Below, in pieces: positions 16,591 to 25,529 of a DNA stretch of 64,000 bases; within the stretch, counting starts at the first letter, position 1; every line of letters begins with the position of its first letter. A model generated the notes under the pieces. That model had not been told where the DNA came from. It ran no database searches and saw nothing but the letters and a program-made list of their open reading frames with translations. Source of the DNA: Streptomyces sp. DHE7-1 (lineage in GTDB: Bacteria; Actinomycetota; Actinomycetes; Streptomycetales; Streptomycetaceae); contig JACJDG010000003.1 in the NCBI GenBank assembly GCA_016432725.1, positions 2,356,001 to 2,420,000 on the forward strand. The letters are read 5' to 3'. Both the position numbers and the translations under genes were made by a program.

Positions 16591-18324
16591 ATGACGCACA
16601 CAACGACCGACCAGCCCGGCCGGAGGGCGAGCGGGGCCGTGGTCCCGATCCTCGCCTTCGCGGGCATCGTGGTCGCGGTGATGCAGACCCTGCTGGTACC
16701 GGTCATCAAGGACCTGCCGCAACTGCTGGCGACCGCTCCCAGCAACGCCACCTGGGTCCTCACCTCGACCCTGCTGTCCGGCGCCGTGGCCACCCCGATC
16801 ATGGGCCGGCTCGGCGACCTCTACGGCAAGCGCCGCATGCTGGTCCTCAGCCTCGCCGTGATGGTGGCGGGCGCCCTGGTCAGCGCCGTGACCAGCACGC
16901 TGCTCACCATGATCGTCGGCCGTACCCTGCAGGGCTTCGCCATGGGCGCGATCCCGCTGGGCATCGGCCTGATGCGGGACATGCTGCCGCGCGAGCGGCT
17001 CGGCTCGGCCATGGCCCTGATGAGCTCCTCCATCGGCGTCGGCGGCGGTCTCGCCCTGCCCGCCGCCGCCCTGGTCGCCCAGCACACCGACTGGCACGCC
17101 CTGTTCTACGGCGCGGCCGGGCTCGGCGCGCTCGCCATCGCCCTCACCCTGCTCGTCGTGCCCGAGTCCCCGATGCGCGCCAAGGGCTCCTTCGACCTGC
17201 TCGGCGCGCTCGGCCTGTCCGCCGGCCTGGTGCTGCTCCTGCTGCCCGTCACCAAGGGCAGCGACTGGGGCTGGTCGTCCGGCACGACGCTCGGCCTGTT
17301 CGGCGCCTCCGTCGGCGTGTTCGTCCTGTGGGGCCTGTACGAGCTGCGCGTCCAGGCGCCCCTGGTCGACCTGCGCACCACCGCCCGCCGCGAGGTGCTG
17401 CTCACCAACCTGGCCTCGATCATGGTCGGCGTCAGCTTCTACGTCGTCTCGCTGGTCCTGCCCCAGCTCCTCCAGCTGCCCAGCGCCACCGGCTACGGCC
17501 TCGGCCGGTCCATGGTGGTCGCCGGCCTGTGCGTGGCCCCGCTGGGCCTGACGATGATGTTCACGGCGCCGGTGTACGCTCGCCTGTCGGCCCGGTACGG
17601 CCCGCGGACCACGCTCATCACCGGTCTGCTGATCATCGGCATCGGCTACGGCGGCGGTCTCGGCCTGATGGACGCCGCCTGGCAGACGATCGTCACCTCG
17701 GTCGTCCTCGGCGCCGGCATCGGCCTCGCCTACTCCTCCCTGCCCGCGCTGATCATCGGCGCGGTCCCGGCCTCGGAGACCGGCGCCGCCAACGGGCTCA
17801 ACACCCTGATGCGGTCCATCGGCACGTCCGTCTCCAGCGCCGTCATCGGCATGGTGCTGGCCAACACGGCGAACGACGTGGGCGGCGTCGCGATCCCCAC
17901 CATGCACGGCTTCCGCGTCTCCTTCCTCATCGCCACGGCCGCCGTGGCGGTGGGCCTGCTGCTCGCGGTGTTCCTGCCCAGGGCGCCCCGCTCGGCCCAG
18001 CACACCCAGCTGCGCGCGAGCAGCGAGGAGGAGGCCGGCATCCGGCACGCCGAGGAGGTCCTGCGCGGCTTCCGCGGCCGGGTGCTGGACGCCGCCGGCA
18101 CCCCGGTCGCCCGCGCCAAGGTGACCCTGATCGACCGCCGGGGCCGCCAGGCGGGGGCCACCCTCTCCGGGGAGGACGGCTCCTACGCGCTCGCGGTGCC
18201 CACCGAGGGGCCGTACGTGCTGGCCGCCCGGGCCGCCGGGCACGGGCCGCTGGCCTCGGCCGCGACGCACGCCGGCGACGACCGCCCGGTCGACCTGGAC
18301 CTGCCTCTGCCGGCCGGCGCCTGA
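16591..18324 (+). CDS. MFS drug exporter (DHA2/EmrB type) with a C-terminal carboxypeptidase-regulatory-like domain
   Basis: A 577-residue protein. Residues 15-465 form a 14-segment major facilitator domain with the DHA2 signature GRLGDLYGKRRMLVLSLAVM. Residues 490-577 are soluble: LRGFRGRVLDAAGTPVARAK, then VTLIDRRGRQAGATLSGEDG and SYALAVPTEGPYVL, a carboxypeptidase-regulatory-like beta-sandwich. Such a soluble tail on an exporter is unusual. The ATG at 16591 follows GGGAGG by eight bases and is preferred over an upstream ATG at 16567. The substrate is unknown. A hairpin terminator follows. Confidence 0.88.
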   Translation: MTHTTTDQPGRRASGAVVPILAFAGIVVAVMQTLLVPVIKDLPQLLATAPSNATWVLTSTLLSGAVATPIMGRLGDLYGKRRMLVLSLAVMVAGALVSAVTSTLLTMIVGRTLQGFAMGAIPLGIGLMRDMLPRERLGSAMALMSSSIGVGGGLALPAAALVAQHTDWHALFYGAAGLGALAIALTLLVVPESPMRAKGSFDLLGALGLSAGLVLLLLPVTKGSDWGWSSGTTLGLFGASVGVFVLWGLYELRVQAPLVDLRTTARREVLLTNLASIMVGVSFYVVSLVLPQLLQLPSATGYGLGRSMVVAGLCVAPLGLTMMFTAPVYARLSARYGPRTTLITGLLIIGIGYGGGLGLMDAAWQTIVTSVVLGAGIGLAYSSLPALIIGAVPASETGAANGLNTLMRSIGTSVSSAVIGMVLANTANDVGGVAIPTMHGFRVSFLIATAAVAVGLLLAVFLPRAPRSAQHTQLRASSEEEAGIRHAEEVLRGFRGRVLDAAGTPVARAKVTLIDRRGRQAGATLSGEDGSYALAVPTEGPYVLAARAAGHGPLASAATHAGDDRPVDLDLPLPAGA

Positions 18325-18369
18325 CCGGGACGCCGGGCAGGCCCCGGACTCCTGAGAGGCACGTCATAC

Positions 18370-18404
18370 CCGCACCCCCTGTCGTCAGCCGGCAGGGGGT
18401 GCGG
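18370..18404 (+). terminator. Hairpin terminator after the MFS gene
   Basis: CCGCACCCCCTG pairs with CAGGGGGTGCGG, a 12-bp GC stem with an 11-base loop, 46 bases after the MFS stop. Confidence 0.7.
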
Positions 18405-18525
18405 CAGCATGGGGCGCCCGGAAGACCCCACGGCCGGGTGGACCGGGTACGACCGCACCCGGGACCGGCGCGTCCGGCACGACGCGTCCAGCACGACGCA
18501 CCGAGTACGACCGAGAGGAATCCCC

Positions 18526-19176
18526 ATGCCCGCGGCACCCAAGCCCGAGATCCTGGCCGCGTTCGAGGCGGCGAAGGGCTTCATGCCCGCGGACGAGGGG
18601 CTGGCGCTGTACGCGGCCGCCGCCGAGGCGGGGCGGCTCGGGCTGCCGCTGCTGGAGGTCGGCACCTACTGCGGGCGGTCCACCGTCCTGCTGGCGGACG
18701 CGGCCCGCGAGGCCGGCGTCACCGCGCTGACCGTGGACCACCACCGGGGCAGCGAGGAGCAGCAGCCCGGGTGGGAGTACCACGACACGGAGACCGTCGA
18801 CCCCGAGATCGGTCTGATGGACACGCTCCCCACCTTCCGCCGCACCCTGCACCGGGCGGGCCTCGAGGAGCACGTGGTCGCCCTCGTCGGCCGCTCCCCG
18901 CAGATCGCCGCGATCTGGAACTCCCCGCTCGGCCTCGTCTTCGTCGACGGCGGCCACACCGACGAGCACGCCAACGCCGACTACGAGGGCTGGGCGCCGC
19001 ACGTCGCGGAGGGCGGGTTCCTCGTCATCCACGACGTCTTCCCGCACCCCGAGGACGAGTTCACCGGACAGGCGCCGTACCGGGTCTACCTGCGGGCCCT
19101 GGAGTCGGGCGCGTTCACCGAGACCGCCGTGACCGGGTCGCTGCGCGTGCTGCGGCGGACCGGTCCGGGGATCTGA
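18526..19176 (+). CDS. Class I SAM-dependent methyltransferase (Methyltransf_24)
   Basis: A 216-residue cytoplasmic protein. The SAM-binding glycine motif is LLEVGTYCGRSTVLLADAAR, followed by the acidic strand ALTVDHHRGSEEQ; LGLVFVDGGHTDEHANADYE is the typical Methyltransf_24 post-II motif. The acceptor is not apparent. The ATG at 18526 follows GAGAGGAA. It stands alone between an exporter terminator and an amidase gene with its own promoter. Confidence 0.85.
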   Translation: MPAAPKPEILAAFEAAKGFMPADEGLALYAAAAEAGRLGLPLLEVGTYCGRSTVLLADAAREAGVTALTVDHHRGSEEQQPGWEYHDTETVDPEIGLMDTLPTFRRTLHRAGLEEHVVALVGRSPQIAAIWNSPLGLVFVDGGHTDEHANADYEGWAPHVAEGGFLVIHDVFPHPEDEFTGQAPYRVYLRALESGAFTETAVTGSLRVLRRTGPGI

Positions 19177-19266
19177 CCCGGCCGGATCCCGGGCGGCGCC
19201 GGGGTGTTCGCCCGTTGGGACCCCACCGCCATGTGAGCGTCCCGCACGGCGGTTAGGGTGGCAGAC

Positions 19267-20241
19267 GTGTCGTACGTAGGACCGGACTTCGATCCCCCGC
19301 AGCCGCGCCGGCCCCGGCGCGGCCCGCTGACCGTCGCGCTCGCCGCCCTGGTGCCCGGCGCACTGCTCGGCTGGCTCGTGTACGAGACGGTGGGCGGTTC
19401 GGGCGGGTCCTCCGGCGGCGCGGTCTCCGCCTCGCCCGCCCCCTCCTCCGCCGGCGCGTCGGCGCGGTCGGCACCGCCGGCCTCGCCCTCACGGACCGGC
19501 GACTCCGCCCACGACGCCAAGGATCCGGGCCCGGCGGCGGGCAGTTCGGCCCCCGCGGTCTCCGGCGCGCTCAAGGGCAAGGTCGTCGTCATCGACCCGG
19601 GCCACAACCCGGGCAACTTCCGGCACCCCACCGAGATCAACCGCCAGGTGGACATCGGCACGAACCGCAAGGAGTGCGACACCACCGGCACCTCCACCAA
19701 CTCGGGTTATCCGGAGGCCCGGTTCACGCTGGACGTCGCGCACCGGCTGCGTACCCTGCTGGAGCGGCAGGGCGCCACCGTGAAACTGACGCACGACGGC
19801 GACTCCCCGCCCTGGGGCCCGTGCGTCGACGAACGTGCCCGCATCGGCAACACGGCGCGCGCGGACGCAGCCGTCTCGATCCACGCGGACGGCTCGGCGG
19901 AGGGCAACCGCGGCTTCCACGTCATCCTGCCCGCGTCCGTGCACGCCGGTGGCGCCGACACCCGCCCCGTCGTGGGCCCTTCCAAGGACCTGGGCACGCG
20001 CATCGCGGGCCGCTACCTGCGGCTCACCGGCGAGCCGCCCTCCAACTACGTCGGCGACGGCACCGGTCTCGTCACCCGGAAGGACTTGGGCGGTCTCAAT
20101 CTGTCAACGGTTCCCAAGGTGTTCATCGAGTGCGGCAACATGCGCGATACCAAGGACGCGGCGCTGCTGACCAGCGGCGCCTGGCGGCAGAAGGCGGCGC
20201 AGGGAATCTCTGAGGGAATCGTGAGTTTCCTGCGCGGGTAG
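19267..20241 (+). CDS. N-acetylmuramoyl-L-alanine amidase (Amidase_3), membrane-anchored
   Basis: A cell-wall hydrolase of about 324 residues that cleaves the amide between muramic acid and the stem peptide. Residues 20-45 are one membrane segment, followed by a Ser/Pro/Ala-rich spacer to about 100 and the amidase domain. Zinc ligands are visible in VVIDPGHNPGN, GYPEARF and VSIHADGSAEG, and the catalytic glutamate in KVFIECGNMRD. I favour the GTG at 19267: a TAGGGT box lies exactly seven bases before it, so the message is probably leaderless. A GTG at 19258 would add three residues. Confidence 0.9.
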   Translation: MSYVGPDFDPPQPRRPRRGPLTVALAALVPGALLGWLVYETVGGSGGSSGGAVSASPAPSSAGASARSAPPASPSRTGDSAHDAKDPGPAAGSSAPAVSGALKGKVVVIDPGHNPGNFRHPTEINRQVDIGTNRKECDTTGTSTNSGYPEARFTLDVAHRLRTLLERQGATVKLTHDGDSPPWGPCVDERARIGNTARADAAVSIHADGSAEGNRGFHVILPASVHAGGADTRPVVGPSKDLGTRIAGRYLRLTGEPPSNYVGDGTGLVTRKDLGGLNLSTVPKVFIECGNMRDTKDAALLTSGAWRQKAAQGISEGIVSFLRG

Positions 20242-20402
20242 CGGTCGGCAGGTCCATCCGGGCGGACAGTGTGATCGTGCGGGCGATAGTGTCGTCCCTA
20301 CCATGAGGGGCCACCCCTGCGCTTCACACCGGGACCTGGAAACGACTTGGTGACAGCGACGCCTCCTCCGACGACGAGACGACCTACGAAGGACCTGCTG
20401 AA

Positions 20403-21212
20403 GTGAATATCCGCTCCCTCACTCGAGGCGACGGCGTGGTGATCGGAGCAGCGGTGTTGCTGTTCATCGCGTCGTTCCTCGACACGTTCGACAAGTCCGG
20501 CAATGGCGCCCCGAACGCCTGGGACAACCTCGGCCTGGTGATGAGCATGTACGTCGGCGGTATCGCCGGCGCGGTCCTTGTCGTCGTCGCCCGGGCGCTC
20601 CCGCAGCCGCGCAAGGTGATCGGGCTCGACCTCGGCCAGGTCGGCGTCGCGCTCACGGTCTTCGCCGCGTGGACCTCGTTCTGGACCATCATCGACCCGC
20701 TGGGTTCGTTCAGCGACAGCTTCGACAGCCTCGACGTCGGCGCGGGCGCCGGCCTCATCCTCGGCCTCATCGCCGCGCTGCTGCTGGCCGCCGCCGCCAT
20801 CGCCACGCCCCTCGTCCCGGCCCTGCAGGCCGCGCTGGTCCCGGCTCCCAAGCCGGCCGCCCCGCAGCCCTACGGCGCCCAGCCGCCCGGTGGTTACGGC
20901 TACCCCGGCGCCCAGCCGCAGCCGGGTCAGCCCTACGGCGCGCAGCCGCAGCCGGGCCAGCCGTACGGCCAGGCCGCCGCTCCGGCGGCCGCGGCGCCGC
21001 AGCCGGCCGGCGGGGACTTCTCGCCGTTCTGGTTCGCCGTGCCGGCGACCCGCCCGCTGTTCGCCGAGGACGGCAGCTCGGCGCCGATCGCCGAACTGGC
21101 GCCCGGTACCTGGTACCTGGCCGTCGAGCAGCGCGGTGCCGCGCTGGTGGCGCAGACCCAGGACGGCCGCCGCGGCGTCCTGCAGGACACCTCGGGGATC
21201 CAGCGCGGCTGA
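20403..21212 (+). CDS. Hypothetical four-segment membrane protein with Pro/Gln/Tyr-rich linker
   Basis: A 269-residue protein beginning MNIRSLTRGDGVVIGAAVLL. Residues 10-140 have four hydrophobic segments like the DUF5336 group. Residues 150-205 form a flexible linker with repeated QPYGAQP and QPGQPYG units. The last 65 residues (FSPFWFAVPATRPLFAEDGS) form a small conserved beta domain, probably cytoplasmic. GTG/ATG choices are few; the start at 20403 follows AAGGACCTGCTGA. Function unknown. A terminator follows. Confidence 0.78.
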   Translation: MNIRSLTRGDGVVIGAAVLLFIASFLDTFDKSGNGAPNAWDNLGLVMSMYVGGIAGAVLVVVARALPQPRKVIGLDLGQVGVALTVFAAWTSFWTIIDPLGSFSDSFDSLDVGAGAGLILGLIAALLLAAAAIATPLVPALQAALVPAPKPAAPQPYGAQPPGGYGYPGAQPQPGQPYGAQPQPGQPYGQAAAPAAAAPQPAGGDFSPFWFAVPATRPLFAEDGSSAPIAELAPGTWYLAVEQRGAALVAQTQDGRRGVLQDTSGIQRG

Positions 21213-21234
21213 GCCGCCGCCGCACCCCGCGCGC

Positions 21235-21265
21235 ACGGCCCCTCACCCTCACGGGTGGGGGCCGT
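21235..21265. terminator. Hairpin terminator
   Basis: ACGGCCCCTCACC pairs with GGGTGGGGGCCGT (with one bulge) around CTCAC, 23 bases after the membrane-protein gene. It could serve both converging transcripts. Confidence 0.65.
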
Positions 21266-21357
21266 CGCCGTACGGCCCTGCACCGCGACATATGTGACGC
21301 GTCGTCAATCACCGGCGTCTCGGCGACGGAGCCGGGTGCCGCCGGTGAACGACCGCC

Positions 21358-21921
21358 CTAGGAACCGTTCTTGACCTCGGACAGGGACGGCACCTTGTTC
21401 TTGACCTCGGCGCCCGCGTTCTTCCCGGCGTCCTTCACCTGGTTGATGATGTCGTTGAAGTCGTTGGCCGCCCCGCCGTCGCCCTTGCGGAGCTTGGCGG
21501 GCAGGTTCTTCAGCGACTCGATGCCCGCCGTGATCGGTGCGATGGCCTTGGAGAGGGTGGGATCGCCCTTGGCGTTGCGCGACGCCGCCTTCAGGCGGTT
21601 GTACGCGAACGCGCCGGCGAGGCCCGCCTTGACGAGGGTCAGCCTGCGGCCGTGCGCGCCCTTCTTGAACTTCCCCGCCTTGTAGGGCTTGTAGATCCAC
21701 TGGTAGACGGCTCCGGCCGCGAGGCCCGCGTTCGCCACGAACCGGGTCTTGGCGAACTTCTGCTTCTCGGCGGAGGTGCTGGGGCTGGGCTCGGCCGCCG
21801 CGACGGCGGCCGTCGGGTTGCGCTGCGAGGTGCCGTGGCTCGAGGCGTAGGCCGTGGAACCGGCGAGCAGGGCACAGCAGAGGGTGAGGGCCACGGCGAT
21901 GTGGCGTATCGGTACGGGCAC
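21358..21921 (-). CDS. Secreted hypothetical protein
   Basis: A 187-residue protein starting MPVPIRHIAVALTLCCALLA with a Sec signal peptide (cleavage likely near STAYASS), then a Ser/Thr/Ala-rich stretch and a basic region (FKKGAHGRRLTLVKAGLAGA). The rest is helical (AIAPITAGIESLKNLPAKLR). The GTG at 21921 has GGAGG five bases upstream, which decides the start. I do not recognise the family; it resembles unnamed secreted proteins of Streptomyces. It is separated from the upstream operon by a terminator. Confidence 0.7.
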   Translation of the reverse strand: MPVPIRHIAVALTLCCALLAGSTAYASSHGTSQRNPTAAVAAAEPSPSTSAEKQKFAKTRFVANAGLAAGAVYQWIYKPYKAGKFKKGAHGRRLTLVKAGLAGAFAYNRLKAASRNAKGDPTLSKAIAPITAGIESLKNLPAKLRKGDGGAANDFNDIINQVKDAGKNAGAEVKNKVPSLSEVKNGS

Positions 21922-22038
21922 GGTGTCCTCCCGTGGAGGTGTCGCGTTCGGTCCGTGTGCTCCGTGGAGCCGTGTGACCTCACGCACCTCATCCGAAACA
22001 TGGGCATTTCGCGCAACACGCGCATCACCCACGGGTTC

Positions 22039-22074
22039 GGCACGCCGGGTAGCCGTACGGCGACCCGGCGTGCC
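22039..22074 (-). terminator. Hairpin terminator of the glycosyltransferase operon
   Basis: GGCACGCCGGGT pairs with ACCCGGCGTGCC, a perfect 12-bp stem, 11 bases beyond the last gene of the minus-strand three-gene operon. Confidence 0.75.
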
Positions 22075-22084
22075 GTCGCCCCGG

Positions 22085-23154
22085 TCAGTCGCAGCAGTCG
22101 GGGTCCAGCCCGGACGGCAGGTACTCGCCGCCGAAGACCGCGCAGGTGGCGTCGTGGCCGCCCAGCGCGGCGACGGCCAGCAGCAGTGAGCCGGCCGTCC
22201 AGGTGGTGAGCTCGCGGGGCCATATGGCGTCGTCGTCGAAGACGTAGCCCGTCCAGTACAGGCCGCTCTCCGCGTCCCGCAGGTGCTGCACCGACTGCAG
22301 CATCTCCAGCGCCCGGTCGGACTCCCCATCGCCCACAGGGCCAGGGCGAGTTCGCAGGACTCGCCGCCGGTCACCCAGGGGTTGGGGACGACGCAGCGCA
22401 CGCCCAGGCCCGGGACGACGAAGCGGTCCCAGTCCGCCTCGATGCGCTCCTTGGCCTCGGCACCGGTGAGCGCGCCGCCGAGGACCGGGTAGTACCAGTC
22501 CATCGAGTAGCGGTCCTTGTCGAGGAAGCGCTCGGGGTGCCGTTGGATGGCGTGGCGCAGCGCCCCGGCGGCCAGCTCCCAGTCCGGCTGCGACTCCTCG
22601 CGCTGCTCGGCGATGGCGAGGGCGCAGCGCAGCGCGTGGTGCACGGAGGAGCTGCCGGTGAGCAGGGCGTCGGCGGTCGGGGTGCCGTCGTCGTCGCGGC
22701 GCCAGCCGATCTGGCCGCCGGCCTGCTGCAGCCGCAGCACCCACTCGACCGCCGCGTACACGGTGGGCCACATCCGGTCCAGGAACGTGTCGTCGCCCGT
22801 GGACAGGTAGTGGTGCCAGACGCCCACGGCTATGTAGGCGACGAAGTTGGACTCGCGGCCGCGGTCGGTGACGTCGTCGTGGGCGCCGTCGGCGTAGGCC
22901 GCGTACCAGGAACCGTCCTCGTTCTGGTGGGCGGCGAGCCAGTGGTAGGCCCGCTCGGCGGCCTCGTGCTCGCCGGCCGCGTCCAGGGCCATCGCGGCCT
23001 CGGTGTGGTCCCACGGGTCGAGGTGGTGCCCGCGGAACCAGGGGATGGCGCCGTCCTCCCGCTGCACGGCGAGGATGCCGCGTACGGTCGCGGCGGCCTG
23101 CTCGGCGGTGAGGACCCCGGGCAGGACGAGGTGTTCTGTCCGGGGGGTGGTCAC
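22085..23154 (-). CDS. Prenyltransferase/squalene-cyclase-repeat (alpha-toroid) protein, apparent frameshift
   Basis: A cytoplasmic protein of about 356 residues when joined. It has repeated alpha-toroid helices with motifs such as QREDGAIPWFRGHHLDPWDH, NEDGSWYAAY and VLGGALTGAEAKERI. The catalytic DXDD of true terpene cyclases is not seen, so a glycan-related role is possible. The GTG at 23154 overlaps the stop of the methyltransferase gene (GTGA). The frame breaks in the run CCCC at 22324-22327: LALALWAMG is followed by ESDRALEMLQSVQHL only if one base is restored. C-terminus ends SGLDPDCCD. Third gene of the operon with the glycosyltransferase and methyltransferase genes. Confidence 0.78.
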
Positions 23155-23902
23155 TTGGCGGCCGCCTCGGAGGTCTCGTCCACCCGCGGGAGGTGGGGCT
23201 TGGTGGCGTAGACGACGAAGCTCTTGCCGATGACCGGGTTCAGCGCCTGCTCGGCGATCCGGGTGGCGAGGGGCTTCTTCATGATGTCCCAGACCAGCAG
23301 CTTGTGGTACGCCCGCACCGGCAGCGCCTTGTCGTTGTCCACGCCGAACGCGCACTTCAGCCACCAGTAGGGCGAGTGCAGGGCGTGCGCGTGGTGGCTG
23401 CCGTACGGCCGCAGGCCGGCCTCGCGGACCCTGCCCAGCAGTTCGTCCGCCTTGTAGATGCGGATGTGGCCGCCCTCGACCTCGTGGTAGGCGTCGGACA
23501 GCGCCCAGCAGACCTTCTCGGGGCCGTAGCGGGGGACCGTGATGGCGATGCGGCCGCCGGGCCGCAGCACGCGCACCATCTCGGCGAGGACGCCCTTGTC
23601 GTCGGGGATGTGCTCCATCACCTCGGAGATGATGACGACGTCGAAGGACTCGTCGGGGAAGGGCAGCGCGAGGGCGTCACCCTCCATGGCGGTGGCGGTG
23701 GCGCCGGCCGGTGCCTCGCCGGCCTCCTTCATGGCCGCGAACCACTTGGCGACCTCGCGGATCTCCTCGGCGTTCTGGTCCAGCGCCACGACCTGCGCGC
23801 CGCGCCGGTAGCACTCGAAGGCGTGCCGGCCGGCCCGCAGCCGAGGTCCAGGACACGGTCGCCGGGGGCGAGCGGGAACCGGGAGAAGTCGACGGTCAGC
23901 AC
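23151..23902 (-). CDS. Class I SAM-dependent methyltransferase, apparent frameshift
   Basis: A methyltransferase of about 250 residues when joined. From the GTG at 23902 it reads VLTVDFSRFPLAPGDRVLDL then GCG, the SAM-binding motif I. The continuing frame resumes at GRHAFECYRRGAQVVALDQN if one base is restored in the CCC run at 23834-23836. Further motifs are GDALALPFPDESFDVVIISE and MVRVLRPGGRIAITVP (Methyltransf_11 type). The start overlaps the end of the glycosyltransferase gene and the stop overlaps the toroid gene, so all three are translationally coupled. Acceptor unknown; the neighbours suggest a glycan or glycolipid. Confidence 0.82.
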
Positions 23903-25308
23903 GTGGCCCTGCTTTCGCGGTCGGAGGTTGCGCGGTCGGAGGCGAGTGGTTCGCGGATGACGGCGGCGGGCGGGGTGCCGCGCCGGTCCCGGGCGTCCGT
24001 GCGGCCGTCGCGGCCGGCGATGGCCTCCCGGTAGCGGGTCACCGTTCCCTCGGCGGCCCGGGCCCAGGTGAAGCGGCTCAGCACCCGCTCGCGGCCGGCG
24101 CGGCCGAGGCGCGCGCGCAGCGCGGGGTCGCCCAGCAGCCGGACGAGCCCGACGGCGAGGGCTCCGGCGTCACCGGGCGGCACGGCGAGGCAGGTCTCGC
24201 CGTCGCGTCCGGCGACCTCGGGGATGGCGCCGCCGGTGGTGGCGACCAGGGGGGTGCCGGTGGCCATGGCCTCGGCGGCGGGCAGCGAGAAACCCTCGTA
24301 GAGCGAGGGCACGCAGGCGACCTCGGCCGAGCGGATCAGGTCGACCAGCTCGGCGTCGGAGATGCCCTTGACGAACTCGACGGCGTCCTCGAGGCCGTAG
24401 CGCTCGATCGCCTGGGCGACCGGGCCCTCCGTGGGGCGCTTGCCGACGACGACGAGGTGGGCGGCCGGGTGTTCGGTGCGCACCTTGGCGAGCGCCTCCA
24501 CCAGGAAGACCAGGCCCTTGAGGGGGACGTCGGCGCTGGAGGTGGTGACGATCCGGCCGGGGACCTCGGCGACGGCGGGATTCGGCGCGAAGAGGTCGGT
24601 GTCGGCGCCGATGTGGACCACGTGGACGCGGTCGTCGCGGACGCCGAGGTGGTCCACGATCTCCTGGCGGGAGCTGCCGGAGACGGTGAGCACCGAGGGC
24701 AGGCGGCGGGCGACGCGCTTCTGCATCCGGGTGAAGGCGTACCAGCGGCGCACGGACAGCCGGCGCTGCCGGCTCCCGGCCGCGTCCAGCTCCAACTGCC
24801 GGTCGACGGTGATGGGGTGGTGGATCGTGGTGACCAGCGGGGCGCCGACGTCGCCGAGCAGGCCGTAGCCGAGCGTCTGGTTGTCGTGGACGACGTCGAA
24901 CTCGCCCCGCCGGGCGCGCAGATGGCGCCGGGCGCGCAGCGAGAACGTGAGCGGCTCGGGGAAGCCGCCGGTCCACATGGTGGCGACCTCGAGGGCGTCG
25001 ATCCAGTCCCGGTACTCGTCGCGCCCGGGGGTGCGGAAGGGGTCGGGCTGGCGGTAGAGGTCGAGACTCGGCAGCTCGGTGAGGCTCAGGCCCTCATGTC
25101 CCTCGTCGAGCACGGGATAGGGCTGGGAGCCGATGACCTCGACGCGGTGGCCGAGGCGGGCCAGCTCGCGGGAGAGGTGCCGGACGTAGACGCCCTGGCC
25201 GCCGCAGAACGGGTTCCCCTTATAGGTGAGAAGCGCGATGCGCAGCGGTCGCCCGCCGTCTGCTGCGAGCTCCGGTCGGGGCCCCGCCTGACTGGCCTCA
25301 GCGGTCAC
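23896..25308 (-). CDS. Glycosyltransferase family 4 (GT-B)
   Basis: A retaining glycosyltransferase of about 470 residues. It begins with IALLTYKGNPFCGGQGVYVR, the nucleotide-sugar glycine loop of GT4 enzymes, and contains the donor-binding EX7E motif near PSLYEGFSLPAAEAMATGTP. DVPLKGLVFLVEALAKV is the usual C-domain strand-helix. I prefer the GTG at 25308, preceded by AAGGGGG; a GTG at 25344 would add 12 residues without a ribosome site. First gene of the operon with the methyltransferase and toroid genes. A KstR-type box sits just upstream, over its likely promoter. The frame is intact. Acceptor unknown. Confidence 0.88.
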   Translation of the reverse strand: MTAEASQAGPRPELAADGGRPLRIALLTYKGNPFCGGQGVYVRHLSRELARLGHRVEVIGSQPYPVLDEGHEGLSLTELPSLDLYRQPDPFRTPGRDEYRDWIDALEVATMWTGGFPEPLTFSLRARRHLRARRGEFDVVHDNQTLGYGLLGDVGAPLVTTIHHPITVDRQLELDAAGSRQRRLSVRRWYAFTRMQKRVARRLPSVLTVSGSSRQEIVDHLGVRDDRVHVVHIGADTDLFAPNPAVAEVPGRIVTTSSADVPLKGLVFLVEALAKVRTEHPAAHLVVVGKRPTEGPVAQAIERYGLEDAVEFVKGISDAELVDLIRSAEVACVPSLYEGFSLPAAEAMATGTPLVATTGGAIPEVAGRDGETCLAVPPGDAGALAVGLVRLLGDPALRARLGRAGRERVLSRFTWARAAEGTVTRYREAIAGRDGRTDARDRRGTPPAAVIREPLASDRATSDRESRATC

Positions 25309-25362
25309 TCCGGGCCCCCTTCTGCCTGCACTCTCCCGCGACACTATGACGGGACGCTAATC

Positions 25363-25376
25363 TAGAACAAGTTTCA
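25363..25376. promoter_or_regulatory. KstR-type operator between glycosyltransferase operon and kstR
   Basis: TAGAACAAGTTTCA fits the KstR consensus TNNAACNNGTTNNA exactly. It lies about 55 bases before the glycosyltransferase start and 154 bases before the kstR start. A TAGATT -10-like box for the minus strand is adjacent, so binding would cover that promoter. Autoregulation of kstR by such a box is known in mycobacteria. Confidence 0.7.
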
Positions 25377-25529
25377 GACTTGATCGTTCAAGAGGCTCTG
25401 AATCTACCGGCAGGTAGGAGCCCTGACAGCAGTGGATCAGGTGATTCACGCCACGGCGCGAACCCCCCGCCATGCTGGATGATCACGTGTCCTACAGATG
25501 TCCTCACCGACTGTCACGGAGCGGGACCC

